Source: Prevotella sp. UBA6447
GTDB lineage: Bacteria; Bacteroidota; Bacteroidia; Bacteroidales; Bacteroidaceae
Length of the DNA stretch: 62,844 nt
Direction: 5' to 3'
Assembly (NCBI GenBank): GCA_002437115.1
Contig: DJOD01000048.1
Location: 1 to 62,844 of the forward strand
Shown here: one piece after another, positions 1 through 8,243 of the stretch
How the letters are laid out: each line of letters opens with the position of its first letter
How positions within the stretch are numbered: position 1 is the first letter of the stretch
Notes under the pieces: generated by a model
Databases searched by the model: none
Seen by the model: the letters and a program-made list of their open reading frames with translations, nothing else
Told to the model about the DNA's origin: nothing
Translations under genes and position numbers: made by a program

Positions 1-97
1 CGGCTGATTTCGGATGGTTACGTTTGTTGTTATGCGCTGGAATAATTATCGCTCCTTTCTTGCTTAGTATCAACGAGTTAGATGCGCTGAAAAATAA

Positions 98-181
98 TAG
101 TTATTATTTCAGGATTTTAAGCTATTATTTTATGAATTTAAGCTATATTTCTGCAAATAAAAGCTATTATTTCTCGCGATA
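98..181. repeat. Four tandem copies of a 21-bp AT-rich repeat
   Basis: Copies begin at about 98, 119, 140 and 161, exactly 21 bp apart, each opening with a version of aagctattattt. The first copy reads tagttattattt and the third carries a small internal shift. A partial fifth copy (tagctacttt) may follow near 185. The rest of the first 350 bases holds no gene that I can support; a weaker pair of tgcgctg-aataat segments lies near 35 and 83. Confidence 0.6.
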
Positions 182-282
182 GGATAGCTACTTTACGATG
201 GAAGCTCGCCGGCGCGTCTGCCGTGGCTGGGAGTTGTGAAAGAAAAGTGAAGCAATTGTTCTTTATTGCCCCCTATTTGTTT

Positions 283-290
283 TATCTTTG
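283..290 (+). promoter_or_regulatory. Promoter -7 box for the cupin gene
   Basis: TATCTTTG fits the Bacteroidota TAnnTTTG -7 element and lies about 60 bases before the cupin start. No well-spaced TTTG -33 box is visible. Confidence 0.45.
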
Positions 291-351
291 CAACTTGTAA
301 CATGTTGTCCTGATCGTAACGGTCATGGGCAATGCTTAAACATATTGCAAG

Positions 352-687
352 ATGATTATTGACTTTGAGAAGATTGCTGAAGCTCATGTGATGAACTTCA
401 AAGGAGGCAAAGGCCCCCTTGATACCCGCAACTACGCGGATGACAAGGTGAAAATCATGTACTCAACCCTTCGCCCAGGCTCCTCGACGGGGCTTCACAC
501 CCATGAGCAAAATTGTGAAATCATTTTTGTGATTAGCGGAGTGGCCACGTTCCATTATGACGGCAAGGTGGAGACATGCCGTGCTGGGCAATGCCATTAT
601 TGCCCCATGGGTCACAGCCATTTCATGGAGAACAACACCGACCACGACCTTGTTTATTTTGCCGTGGTGCCCGAGCACCACCAGTAA
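352..687 (+). CDS. Small cupin-domain protein
   Basis: A single conserved beta-barrel (cupin) of 111 residues with no signal peptide. The first cupin motif is visible with His49, His51 and a Glu at 52 or 56. The second motif contributes His88 in a PMGHSH context, so a bound divalent metal is likely. Small stand-alone cupins of this type act as isomerases, dioxygenases or sensors, and the sequence does not say which. The gene stands alone with its own promoter upstream. Its 3' end overlaps the convergent small membrane protein gene on the other strand. Fold assignment is firm; substrate is unknown. Confidence 0.85.
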   Translation: MIIDFEKIAEAHVMNFKGGKGPLDTRNYADDKVKIMYSTLRPGSSTGLHTHEQNCEIIFVISGVATFHYDGKVETCRAGQCHYCPMGHSHFMENNTDHDLVYFAVVPEHHQ

Positions 688-832
688 CAGGCCCGCCCCT
701 CTTGCTGCAATGGTCGGCGAGTGCGCATCCGCGACATCGGTCAGCGTGCCGCACGCTATCGACAGCTCTCCAAATGGCATAGGCCGTAGCAAGGGCCACG
801 ACGATGCCCGTGATGATGTATTGTGTCAACAT
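623..832 (-). CDS. FeoB-associated Cys-rich small membrane protein (probable)
   Basis: A 69-residue protein with one N-terminal membrane helix (about residues 4-22, IITGIVVALATAYAIW). A cytosolic C-x2-C-x5-C segment, CRGCALADHC, follows. This arrangement is typical of the small proteins often found beside FeoB, although no feoB is in the window. I start at the internal Met at 832 because the membrane helix begins there; an upstream Met exists at 871. The last 20 or so residues are low-complexity and run antisense through the end of the cupin gene, so the original stop may have been lost and the tail added by read-through. Confidence 0.5.
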   Translation of the reverse strand: MLTQYIITGIVVALATAYAIWRAVDSVRHADRCRGCALADHCSKRGGPVTGGARAPRQNKQGRGRCCSP

Positions 833-893
833 AAGCTTCTTTTTCAAGTAATAAGGCGAAAATAGTGCCAAAAGCCAAAGTTGGAAGTGAAAG

Positions 894-925
894 TTTGCGC
901 GATTTACTTTTTTTTAGTAACTTTG
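894..925 (+). promoter_or_regulatory. Promoter of the GDP-fucose operon
   Basis: TTTG (894-897), a 20-base spacer, and TAACTTTG (918-925) match the Bacteroidota primary sigma consensus almost perfectly. The manC ATG is 28 bases further on. Confidence 0.75.
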
Positions 926-952
926 TCTTATTAATTCATTAAATGGACGATT

Positions 953-2014
953 ATGGCTGAAACGAACAATCACCTGGTCATTATGGCCGGTGGAGTGGGC
1001 AGCAGGTTCTGGCCCATGAGCACAGAGGAAACCCCCAAGCAGTTTATTGACGTGTTGGGCGTCGGGCGCTCGCTCTTGCAGATGACGAGAGACCGCTTCA
1101 AGGGCATTTGCCCTGCGGAGAACGTTTGGGTGGTGACCAACAAGCGCTATGCTGAACTGGTCAGGCAGCAGTTGCCCGACATACCTGTTGGCAACATTCT
1201 CTTGGAACCTTGCCGACGCAACACGGCACCATGCATCGCCTACGTGTCGTGGCGCATCAAGAAGGAAAACCCGCTTGCCAACATCGTTGTGACCCCGAGC
1301 GACCACGTGGTGACCGATGTGGTGGAGTTTCAGCGGGTAATCAACCAATGCTTGAAATTTACTGGCGAGACCGACTCCATCGTCACGCTTGGCATGAAGC
1401 CCAGCCGTCCGGAGACTGGCTACGGCTACATACAAGCCGACCTGTCGACCAACTCGTTGCGCAACAAGGAGATATTCCGGGTAGACCAGTTTCGCGAGAA
1501 GCCCGACCTGGCTACGGCTCAGCAATATGTGCAGGAGAACAATTTCTTCTGGAACGCGGGCATCTTCATCTGGCGCGTCGAAACGATTGTCAACGCCCTC
1601 CGGATGTACGCGCCCCGCATCAACCGCATCTTCGAGCGGTTGCAGCCGCAGCTTGGCACGGCCGAGGAGCAGCAGGTGATTGACGAGGTCTATGCCGACT
1701 GCGACAACATCTCCATCGACTATGCCGTGATGGAGAAGGCCGAGGAAATATTTGTCTGCCCGGCAGATTTCGGGTGGAGCGACTTGGGCACATGGGGTGC
1801 CCTCCGCCTGCAGAGCAAGCGCGACATGTATGGCAACGCGCTTGTCGGCGACAACATCAAGGTGTATGAAAGCCGCAATTGCATGGTGCATGTGGCGCAG
1901 GGGCGCAAGACGGTCATACAAGGCCTCGACGGGTATATCGTGGCGGAGCACGACGGGCGCTTGCTCATCTGCAAGCTCTCGGAGGAGCAGCGCATCAAGC
2001 AGTTTAGCGAGTGA
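953..2014 (+). CDS. manC: Mannose-1-phosphate guanylyltransferase
   Basis: Converts mannose-1-phosphate and GTP to GDP-mannose in the cytosol. The nucleotidyltransferase signature GGVGSRFWP lies at residues 13-21, followed by the Lys of TPKQF. The substrate-loop motifs TPSDH and FWNAGIFIW are present. At 353 residues it is the short form, without the C-terminal phosphomannose isomerase domain of bifunctional homologues. It is the first gene of a three-gene operon with gmd 24 bases downstream, and its product is the substrate of gmd. Confidence 0.93.
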   Translation: MAETNNHLVIMAGGVGSRFWPMSTEETPKQFIDVLGVGRSLLQMTRDRFKGICPAENVWVVTNKRYAELVRQQLPDIPVGNILLEPCRRNTAPCIAYVSWRIKKENPLANIVVTPSDHVVTDVVEFQRVINQCLKFTGETDSIVTLGMKPSRPETGYGYIQADLSTNSLRNKEIFRVDQFREKPDLATAQQYVQENNFFWNAGIFIWRVETIVNALRMYAPRINRIFERLQPQLGTAEEQQVIDEVYADCDNISIDYAVMEKAEEIFVCPADFGWSDLGTWGALRLQSKRDMYGNALVGDNIKVYESRNCMVHVAQGRKTVIQGLDGYIVAEHDGRLLICKLSEEQRIKQFSE

Positions 2015-2038
2015 GCCACGCCAAGAAGCACATCGGAT

Positions 2039-3139
2039 ATGCAGAAACAACAAGATAACAGAAAGGTGGCCTTGATTACGGGCATCACCGGGCAAGACGG
2101 CAGTTACCTGGCCGAGTTCCTCATAGCCAAAGGATATGAGGTCCACGGCCTCTTACGCCGATCCTCTTCTTTCAACACGGGGCGTATCGAGCACCTTTAC
2201 CTGGACGAGTGGGTGCGCGACATGAAGAAACGTCGCCTCGTCAACCTTCATTGGGCCGACATGACCGACTCGTCGTCGCTCATCCGCGTCATCAACGAGG
2301 TGCGACCCACGGAAATCTACAACCTGGCGGCGCAAAGCCACGTGAAGGTGTCGTTCGACGTGCCCGAGTACACGGCCGACACCGATGCCGTGGGCGTGTT
2401 GCGCCTGTTGGAGGCCGTGCGCATCTGCCACCTGGAGCACGACTGCCGCATCTACCAGGCCTCCACGTCAGAACTCTTTGGAAAGGTGCAAGAGGTGCCG
2501 CAGCGTGAGACCACGCCTTTCTACCCGCGAAGCCCCTACTCGGTGGCCAAGCTCTACGGCTACTGGATCATGAAGAACTACCGCGAGTCGTATGGCATGT
2601 ATTGCTGCAACGGCATCCTCTTCAACCATGAGAGCGAGCGTCGTGGCGAGAACTTCGTGACCCGGAAGATCACGCTCGCTGCCTGCCGCATCGCGCAGGG
2701 ATACCAAGACAAGCTTTATCTGGGCAACCTTGACGCCCGTCGCGACTGGGGCTATGCCCGCGACTATGTGGAATGCATGTGGCTCATTCTGCAACAGCCC
2801 CGTCCCGACGACTTCGTGATAGCCACGGGCGAGATGCACACCGTGCGCGAGTTTGCCTCGCTGGCTTTCCGCGAGGTTGGCATCGAGCTGGAATGGACAG
2901 GCGAGGGTGTCGGCGAGAAGGGCCGCGACAAGGCCACGGGCCGCGTCTTGGTGGAGGTGGACCCCAAGTATTTCCGGCCGGCAGAGGTCGAACAGCTGTT
3001 GGGCGACCCGACGAAAGCCAGGCAGACGTTGGGTTGGAATCCGCACAAGACCTCGTTTGATGAGCTTGTCCGCATCATGGTGGAGCACGACATGAAGTTT
3101 GTGCGCAAGCTCTACCTGAAAGCCCAATTGCCCGAGTAA
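2039..3139 (+). CDS. gmd: GDP-mannose 4,6-dehydratase
   Basis: Makes GDP-4-keto-6-deoxymannose from GDP-mannose. An extended short-chain dehydrogenase with the NADP-binding GITGQDGSYL at residues 15-24, the AAQSHVKVSF segment, catalytic STSELFGK and the YxxxK pair (Tyr167, Lys171). Length is 366 residues, normal for the family. It lies between manC and fcl and supplies the substrate of fcl. Confidence 0.95.
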   Translation: MQKQQDNRKVALITGITGQDGSYLAEFLIAKGYEVHGLLRRSSSFNTGRIEHLYLDEWVRDMKKRRLVNLHWADMTDSSSLIRVINEVRPTEIYNLAAQSHVKVSFDVPEYTADTDAVGVLRLLEAVRICHLEHDCRIYQASTSELFGKVQEVPQRETTPFYPRSPYSVAKLYGYWIMKNYRESYGMYCCNGILFNHESERRGENFVTRKITLAACRIAQGYQDKLYLGNLDARRDWGYARDYVECMWLILQQPRPDDFVIATGEMHTVREFASLAFREVGIELEWTGEGVGEKGRDKATGRVLVEVDPKYFRPAEVEQLLGDPTKARQTLGWNPHKTSFDELVRIMVEHDMKFVRKLYLKAQLPE

Positions 3140-3172
3140 GGGTGGTGGAAAACGTTAAATCTTCTTGAAGAA

Positions 3173-4384
3173 ATGGCATTAGACAAGAACAGTAAGATTT
3201 ATGTGGCGGGGCATCACGGCCTTGTGGGCTCGGCCATCTGGAACAACTTGGAACAAAGGGGCTATCATAACCTCGTGGGGCGCGCGCACAGCGAGATCGA
3301 CTTGACCGACCGCCAGGCGGTTAAAAGTTTTTTCGACGCGGAGCGTCCCGATGCTGTCGTGCTCGCGGCGGCCTTCGTGGGGGGCATCATGGCCAACTCG
3401 CTATACCGTGCCGACTTCATCATGCAGAACATGAAGATCCAATGCAACGTGATTGAGGAGGCATACAAGCACCACGCCAAGAAGCTGCTCTTCCTCGGAT
3501 CCACTTGCATCTATCCCAAGAACGCTCCCCAGCCGATGAAGGAGGACGCCTTGCTCACCTCGCCCCTTGAGTACACCAATGAGGAATACGCCATCGCCAA
3601 GATTGCGGGCCTGAAGATGTGTGAGAGCTACAACTTGCAGTATGGCACCAACTACATAGCCGTGATGCCCACCAACCTCTATGGTCCAAACGACAATTTC
3701 CACCTGGAAAACTCGCATGTCTTGCCAGCCATGATGCGCAAGGTTTATTTGGCAAAGCTCATCCATGAAGGTGCCTGGGACGCCATCCGTGTGGACATGG
3801 ACAAGCGCCCCGTCAACCCGCCGGCCAAGTTGCAGGCGTTGGTCGGACCAGGCAATGTGGATGGCCGTAGCAGCCAGGAGCGCATCCTGAAGGCGTTGGC
3901 CTTCTACGGCATCGAAGACAACAAGGTGACGTTGTGGGGCGACGGCAGTCCGCTGCGCGAGTTCCTGTGGAGCGAGGACATGGCGGATGCCAGCGTGCAT
4001 GTCTTGTTGAACGTCGATTTCAAGGACATCATTGGCATCAAGAAGTATTCTTCGGTGTTCTACGGCGTGAAGGCCGACGGCGAGATTAACCGCAACAACT
4101 CTGAAGGCCGCGGAGGCGCCATTCCCTCGTTGGGTGAGATTCGCAATTGCCACATCAACGTTGGGACGGGCAAGGAGCTTACCATCAAGGCACTGGCCGA
4201 GCTTGTGGTGCGCACGGTGGGCTTTGGCGGGCAGCTCTGCTGGGATTGCTCCAAGCCCAATGGCACGCCCCGAAAGCTCATCGACGTGAGCAAGCTCCAC
4301 CATTTGGGCTGGCACCACAAGGTGGAGATAGGCGAGGGTGTCGGGAAGCTCTACGAATGGTACAGAAACTCGTTGCTGGGGTGA
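3173..4384 (+). CDS. fcl: GDP-L-fucose synthase
   Basis: Epimerase-reductase that turns GDP-4-keto-6-deoxymannose into GDP-L-fucose. NADP motif GHHGLVGSAI is at residues 13-22. The catalytic YAIAK motif and the LGSTCIYP and MPTNLYGP segments are clear. At 403 residues it is about 80 longer than the enterobacterial enzyme. The extra length is in two insertions in the C-terminal half, around VDMDKRPVNPP and VFYGVKADGEINRN. Last gene of the operon, followed directly by a terminator. GDP-fucose would feed capsule, O-antigen or protein glycosylation. Confidence 0.93.
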   Translation: MALDKNSKIYVAGHHGLVGSAIWNNLEQRGYHNLVGRAHSEIDLTDRQAVKSFFDAERPDAVVLAAAFVGGIMANSLYRADFIMQNMKIQCNVIEEAYKHHAKKLLFLGSTCIYPKNAPQPMKEDALLTSPLEYTNEEYAIAKIAGLKMCESYNLQYGTNYIAVMPTNLYGPNDNFHLENSHVLPAMMRKVYLAKLIHEGAWDAIRVDMDKRPVNPPAKLQALVGPGNVDGRSSQERILKALAFYGIEDNKVTLWGDGSPLREFLWSEDMADASVHVLLNVDFKDIIGIKKYSSVFYGVKADGEINRNNSEGRGGAIPSLGEIRNCHINVGTGKELTIKALAELVVRTVGFGGQLCWDCSKPNGTPRKLIDVSKLHHLGWHHKVEIGEGVGKLYEWYRNSLLG

Positions 4385-4415
4385 GTTTTCTTAGCTCATT
4401 CGCGTTGATATGAAA

Positions 4416-4484
4416 CTTGCCCGGTCGGGAGCAGCCACGTCGATGATGGTCGAGGCTGTTCCTGGCCGGGCAAGGCTTTTTTAA
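4416..4484 (+). terminator. Terminator of manC-gmd-fcl
   Basis: A 21-bp stem (4416-4436 with 4454-4474) paired throughout, with three G-U wobbles, then gcttttttaa. It sits between the convergent fcl and glycosidase genes. Confidence 0.8.
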
Positions 4485-4494
4485 TGTCAAGAGG

Positions 4495-7152
4495 TCATTC
4501 CACGCGGTAGAGCGTGACGTGGCTGGCCAGGCCTGAGGGCACGGGCTCCCAGCCGGTGTAGTTGTCCTTCTGGTAATGGATGTTCACGACATTTATCTCT
4601 TCCATCTTTCTCCAGGGGTATCCCTCTCGGTCAAGCTGGGCGATGCGGTTGGCGGGCAGGTTGGTCACTTCGACGCGTATGCGGTTGGCGCCGGGTTTGA
4701 GCAGGCCTGAAAACTGCAACGTGAACGGGGCAGCCCAAGCGCATCCGATGAGCGAGTCGTTGATGAAGACGCGCGCGCTCTCGCGCACGTCGCCCAGGTC
4801 GATGGCCCAGCGGGTGCCCTTCTTCAGCTCTTTTCCGCTCAATTTCACGCTACATTCGTAGGAGCCCGTCCCCATGAGCGTGCGCAACGTGTCGTTGAGG
4901 TTCTCCCATGTTTTCAGGTGGCCGATGGCCAAAGTCTTGTCGTATCGGGGAACCGACTCTTGGAAAGAAAGCGTCCATCCGTCATTGAGCGTCTTTCGGG
5001 AAGCGTCCACGGGCTTTGTGGCTCGGGTCTGCAGCTGGGCCAGTTGGCCAGCGAGCGAGGGCGACGGCTGGGTGAACGTCTCCAGGATGAGCGACTCGCC
5101 CGAGCGCAGGCAGACACGCAAGCGCCCCTCTCTGACGTTGGCGCGATGGCGGCTCCCCGTCATGGGGTCGAACCAGATTGCCTCCCTGAGGGGGACGGCC
5201 AGCGTGGTGGTGGTGTCGATGTCTTTCGCGCTCAGGTTAGCTATGAAGTAATGGAACCCCAGCTGGTTGCTTCTCCTGATGAGCCGCAGCCCGAGGCGTG
5301 CTTTCATCTCCTCGGGTTTCGCCACGTTTCCCATGGCCTTTCCGTCGGTCCCCACGATGATGGTGGCGCCCTGTTGGCGCAGGCTGTCGATGTGCAGCCT
5401 GACGGCCGTCGTGAGCAGGTTGCCCTTGTCGGGCAGGATGAGTGCCTTGTAGCGTGTTCCTGCGGCTGTCTGTAGCATGCCCCCGGCAAACTGGGTCTTG
5501 AGCAAATAGCGTTCGCTGATGTAGTCGCAATCATACCCCAGGCTGTCTATCTGTTCGATGGTTTTGCTGAACTCGGGCGCTTGCTGCCCCATGGTGTGTA
5601 TGGCAAACTGCATGAGCCGCTTGCCTCGGCTTTGCTTGTTCCACAGGTCGCGCACGGGCACGAAGACCAGGAAGTCGTTGTCGGGCGCGCCCCATTGCAG
5701 GAAACTTTGGCAACGGGTGATATATCGCATCAGGTAGGGCGCGTCGCGCCAGATGGTATTTGTGGGGCTCATGTCCACGCTGGCGTAGAACTTCCATCCA
5801 GGCCACGGGTCGTCCTTGGGCGAGTAGGCCGTGCCGTGGAAGAACATGTGGTTGACCCCTCCCGCGAACATCAGGTCCATGTCGGGTTTCATCTGCGAGA
5901 GCGAAGTGCGGAAGTGCTCGGTCAGCCACGTGAACGTCTCGCTCGAGGTGAAGGGCTTGCCGTTGATGTGGGCGGCCGATGAGGCCCACTTGTACATGGA
6001 GAAGTCGGAGTCGTTCTTGCGGGTGAAGCCAGGGTCTGTGCGCAGCCCCTTGATGCCGAAGTCGGAAAGGCCGAAGCCCTCGATCTCGGGTATGTCGACC
6101 GCCGAGTAGCAGTCGATGAGGTTGGCGGGCGAGCCGTGTGCCTGGTTGCGCGTGATGGCCCCGTGGCTGTGTGCCCATTGGGTCCAGGCCTGGGTGAAGT
6201 TCTCTATCAGGAGGTCGCTCAGGGTCTCCCGGTAGTCGGCCACCACGGCTTGGTCGCCGTCCACCAGCTTGTCGAAGCGGTCTTCCAGGGAGTAGCCGCG
6301 CCGCCGCTCAAACTCCTCGAAGAGGCGCGTGGTGTAGTCGGCCTCCGACACCTCGTAGCTGTCGTTGAAGAAGGTGTGCGGGTAGGGCGTGCGCGTGCGC
6401 TCGAAGGCTTGTGATATGTGCTGTAGGTAGTGGCCGACGGCTTGCTTGTCGAAGTGGTCCACGACGAGACCCGCTCCGCCCGGCGCGGCGCGTTTCACGC
6501 GCATCACCCCATACTTCTGGTAGAGGGCGATGACGCGCCATGTGCCTCGCTTGGGCAGCTTCCCGTCTATCGAGGCGGCGCGGATGGAGCTTCCCTCCTT
6601 TTGCATGTGGAGCCTGAAGGCTCCTTTCCCCAGCAGTTTGGTGATGTTGACGTGTTGCCCGTTGGCGAAGGCGTAGATGCCCACCAGGCGGCAGTTGGAA
6701 GCCTTCTTGCTGGGTGGGGTGATGTCCAGGGCTTTCAGCTTGCGACCCTCGGCCGTCTTGTCGACGATGACCATCTGCGAAGCGCTCTCCTCCAGGGGGA
6801 CCCATGGCCCGCCGAAGGGCCATCCCGTGCCTGTGGCCATGTCTATCTCGATGCTGTCTGCGGCCCCTTGCTGCTCGGTGTAGCGCAGCATCTCCATCCA
6901 TCTGTCCGACAGGTAGCCGATGTTGTTCTTCTCGTTGTTCTTCACGCCGTAGATGGGTGTTATCTCCACGGCTCCCACCCCATGGGAGGCGTATTGCCGC
7001 ATGGCCCATTGCAGGTTGGGCTTGTCGACGGCCGACCCCAGCCACCACCAGCGCAGCCCGGGCTTGGCCTCCTGGCGCGCGGCTGGCCATTGTTGGGCTT
7101 GCGTGGCGAGGGGGAGCGCGCAGGCCATCAGGGACAAAATGAATTTTCTCAT
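4495..7152 (-). CDS. Secreted glycoside hydrolase, GH106-like (alpha-L-rhamnosidase family)
   Basis: An 885-residue exported protein; the signal peptide MRKFILSLMACALPLATQAQ fixes the start at 7152 rather than at the upstream Met at 7191. The N-terminal catalytic half carries segments I associate with GH106: RWWWLGSAV, GVGAVEITPIYG, ATGTGWPFGGPW, and GVNHMFFHGTAYSPKDDPWPGW. The C-terminal 120 or so residues (from about YECSVKLSG) look like a jelly-roll carbohydrate-binding domain. GH106 enzymes release rhamnose from plant pectins such as rhamnogalacturonan. There is no SusCD pair beside it, so the target glycan is not shown by context. Family assignment is from memory of motifs, not a search. 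Confidence 0.8.
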   Translation of the reverse strand: MRKFILSLMACALPLATQAQQWPAARQEAKPGLRWWWLGSAVDKPNLQWAMRQYASHGVGAVEITPIYGVKNNEKNNIGYLSDRWMEMLRYTEQQGAADSIEIDMATGTGWPFGGPWVPLEESASQMVIVDKTAEGRKLKALDITPPSKKASNCRLVGIYAFANGQHVNITKLLGKGAFRLHMQKEGSSIRAASIDGKLPKRGTWRVIALYQKYGVMRVKRAAPGGAGLVVDHFDKQAVGHYLQHISQAFERTRTPYPHTFFNDSYEVSEADYTTRLFEEFERRRGYSLEDRFDKLVDGDQAVVADYRETLSDLLIENFTQAWTQWAHSHGAITRNQAHGSPANLIDCYSAVDIPEIEGFGLSDFGIKGLRTDPGFTRKNDSDFSMYKWASSAAHINGKPFTSSETFTWLTEHFRTSLSQMKPDMDLMFAGGVNHMFFHGTAYSPKDDPWPGWKFYASVDMSPTNTIWRDAPYLMRYITRCQSFLQWGAPDNDFLVFVPVRDLWNKQSRGKRLMQFAIHTMGQQAPEFSKTIEQIDSLGYDCDYISERYLLKTQFAGGMLQTAAGTRYKALILPDKGNLLTTAVRLHIDSLRQQGATIIVGTDGKAMGNVAKPEEMKARLGLRLIRRSNQLGFHYFIANLSAKDIDTTTTLAVPLREAIWFDPMTGSRHRANVREGRLRVCLRSGESLILETFTQPSPSLAGQLAQLQTRATKPVDASRKTLNDGWTLSFQESVPRYDKTLAIGHLKTWENLNDTLRTLMGTGSYECSVKLSGKELKKGTRWAIDLGDVRESARVFINDSLIGCAWAAPFTLQFSGLLKPGANRIRVEVTNLPANRIAQLDREGYPWRKMEEINVVNIHYQKDNYTGWEPVPSGLASHVTLYRVE

Positions 7153-7260
7153 GGTATACAATCGTTTTGAGCAGATGAAAAGGTAGACCACCGTTTTAGT
7201 CGGCGAGAAGAAGGTGGCGGCCTGCCAGCCCGGGCGGCTTTGCGGTGGGGCGGGGCAGGC

Positions 7261-7731
7261 TCACTCGTGGTGGTAGGGCTCGCCCTTGATGATGGTGCAA
7301 GCGCGGTAGACCTGTTCGGTGAACACGAGGCGCACCATCTGGTGGCTGAAGGTCATGCGCGAGAGCGACACCATCTCGTCGGCGCGCTTGTAGACGGCCT
7401 CCGAGAAGCCATACGGCCCCCCGATGACGAAGACGAGCCGCCGCGCTGTGTTTTGCTTCTTCTGCAGCCATGCAGCAAACTCCACGCTCCGGCGTTCCGC
7501 GCCCCGCTCGTCGAGGAGCACCACCGTGTCGGAGGGCTGCAGCTGCTTGAGGAGCAACTCGCCCTCTTGCGCCTTCTGTTGTTGTTCCGACAGGTTCTTG
7601 GTGTTGCGGAGCTCGGGTATCACCCTGATGTCGAAGGGCATGTAGTGGCCGATACGGGCCGCGTAGTCGTCGATGCCGGCGATGAAATGCTTGTCTTGTG
7701 TCTTCCCGACGAGCAGCAAGAGGGTCTTCAT
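7261..7731 (-). CDS. rlmH: 23S rRNA (pseudouridine1915-N3)-methyltransferase
   Basis: A SPOUT-class methyltransferase of 156 residues, full length. It contains VVLLDERGAERRSVEFA, the SAM-binding knot FVIGGPYGFSEAVY and the conserved C-terminal SRMTFSHQMVRLVFTEQVYRA. The end GEPYHHE matches the conserved C-terminal tyrosine/histidine region. It methylates the pseudouridine in helix 69 of 23S rRNA on assembled ribosomes. Its ATG overlaps the stop of the DUF4491 gene by four bases, so the two are translationally coupled. Confidence 0.95.
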   Translation of the reverse strand: MKTLLLLVGKTQDKHFIAGIDDYAARIGHYMPFDIRVIPELRNTKNLSEQQQKAQEGELLLKQLQPSDTVVLLDERGAERRSVEFAAWLQKKQNTARRLVFVIGGPYGFSEAVYKRADEMVSLSRMTFSHQMVRLVFTEQVYRACTIIKGEPYHHE

Positions 7732-8090
7732 GGGCGCTTTCCGTAGATGGTTTTGCCCTTGCGCACGGGGCAGAGCGTCTCGTCCTTGTCAATCTCCCGG
7801 TATTCGTCCTTGCGTTTCGGGTTCATGGGGAACCAGCCTTTCTCCACGCGCTTCTTCTGCGAGAAAAGCTCGCCGATCGACCACAACAGGCTGGCTCCCA
7901 ACACGCCCACGAGCGAGGAGGCGATAGTGTGGCCGATGAGGAGCGAGCCGATGACGCACGCCACTCCCGCCACTAGGAACACGACCCACGGGCGTGTGCC
8001 GTAGTGGTACTCGGCCTTGATGACGAGCGGGTGGCATAGCCCGATGATGAGGAACGTGCCGATGGCGATGATGAGTCCTGTGAAATGCAT
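7728..8090 (-). CDS. DUF4491 family membrane protein
   Basis: A 120-residue protein with three hydrophobic helices in its first 85 residues (GLIIAIGTFLIIGLCHPLVI, PWVVFLVAGVACVIGSLLIG, and SSLVGVLGASLLWSIGELF). A basic, Trp/Pro-rich cytosolic tail, KKRVEKGWFPMNPKRKDEY, follows. I start at the Met at 8090, whose MHFTGLIIAIG begins the membrane segment; the promoter -7 box lies 58 bases upstream of it. Function is unknown for the family. It precedes rlmH in the operon. Confidence 0.8.
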   Translation of the reverse strand: MHFTGLIIAIGTFLIIGLCHPLVIKAEYHYGTRPWVVFLVAGVACVIGSLLIGHTIASSLVGVLGASLLWSIGELFSQKKRVEKGWFPMNPKRKDEYREIDKDETLCPVRKGKTIYGKRP

Positions 8091-8147
8091 GAGTGTGATG
8101 TTGTTTTGAATGGGTGATGTGAAAACTTTTGCAATCGTTATGATTTG

Positions 8148-8155
8148 CAAATTTA
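8148..8155 (-). promoter_or_regulatory. Promoter -7 box for DUF4491-rlmH
   Basis: On the minus strand this reads TAAATTTG, a TAnnTTTG element 58 bases before the DUF4491 start. Confidence 0.5.
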
Positions 8156-8199
8156 CTAAAAATTGCTGAATGGATAGGCCGTATTCAGATTTTTTATGC

Positions 8200-8207
8200 T
8201 AACTTTG
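8200..8207 (+). promoter_or_regulatory. Promoter -7 box for the phosphohexomutase gene
   Basis: TAACTTTG lies 36 bases before the ATG at 8244. It falls inside an upstream in-frame extension of that gene, which argues against the Met at 8196 as the start. Confidence 0.55.
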
Positions 8208-8243
8208 CGATGTAAAAACGACAAATTTAATTTTAAAGCTATT

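Noticed and set aside
914..2146. A 410-codon minus-strand ORF opposite manC
   Set aside because: Antisense shadow that also covers the operon promoter; ManC motifs on the plus strand are unambiguous.
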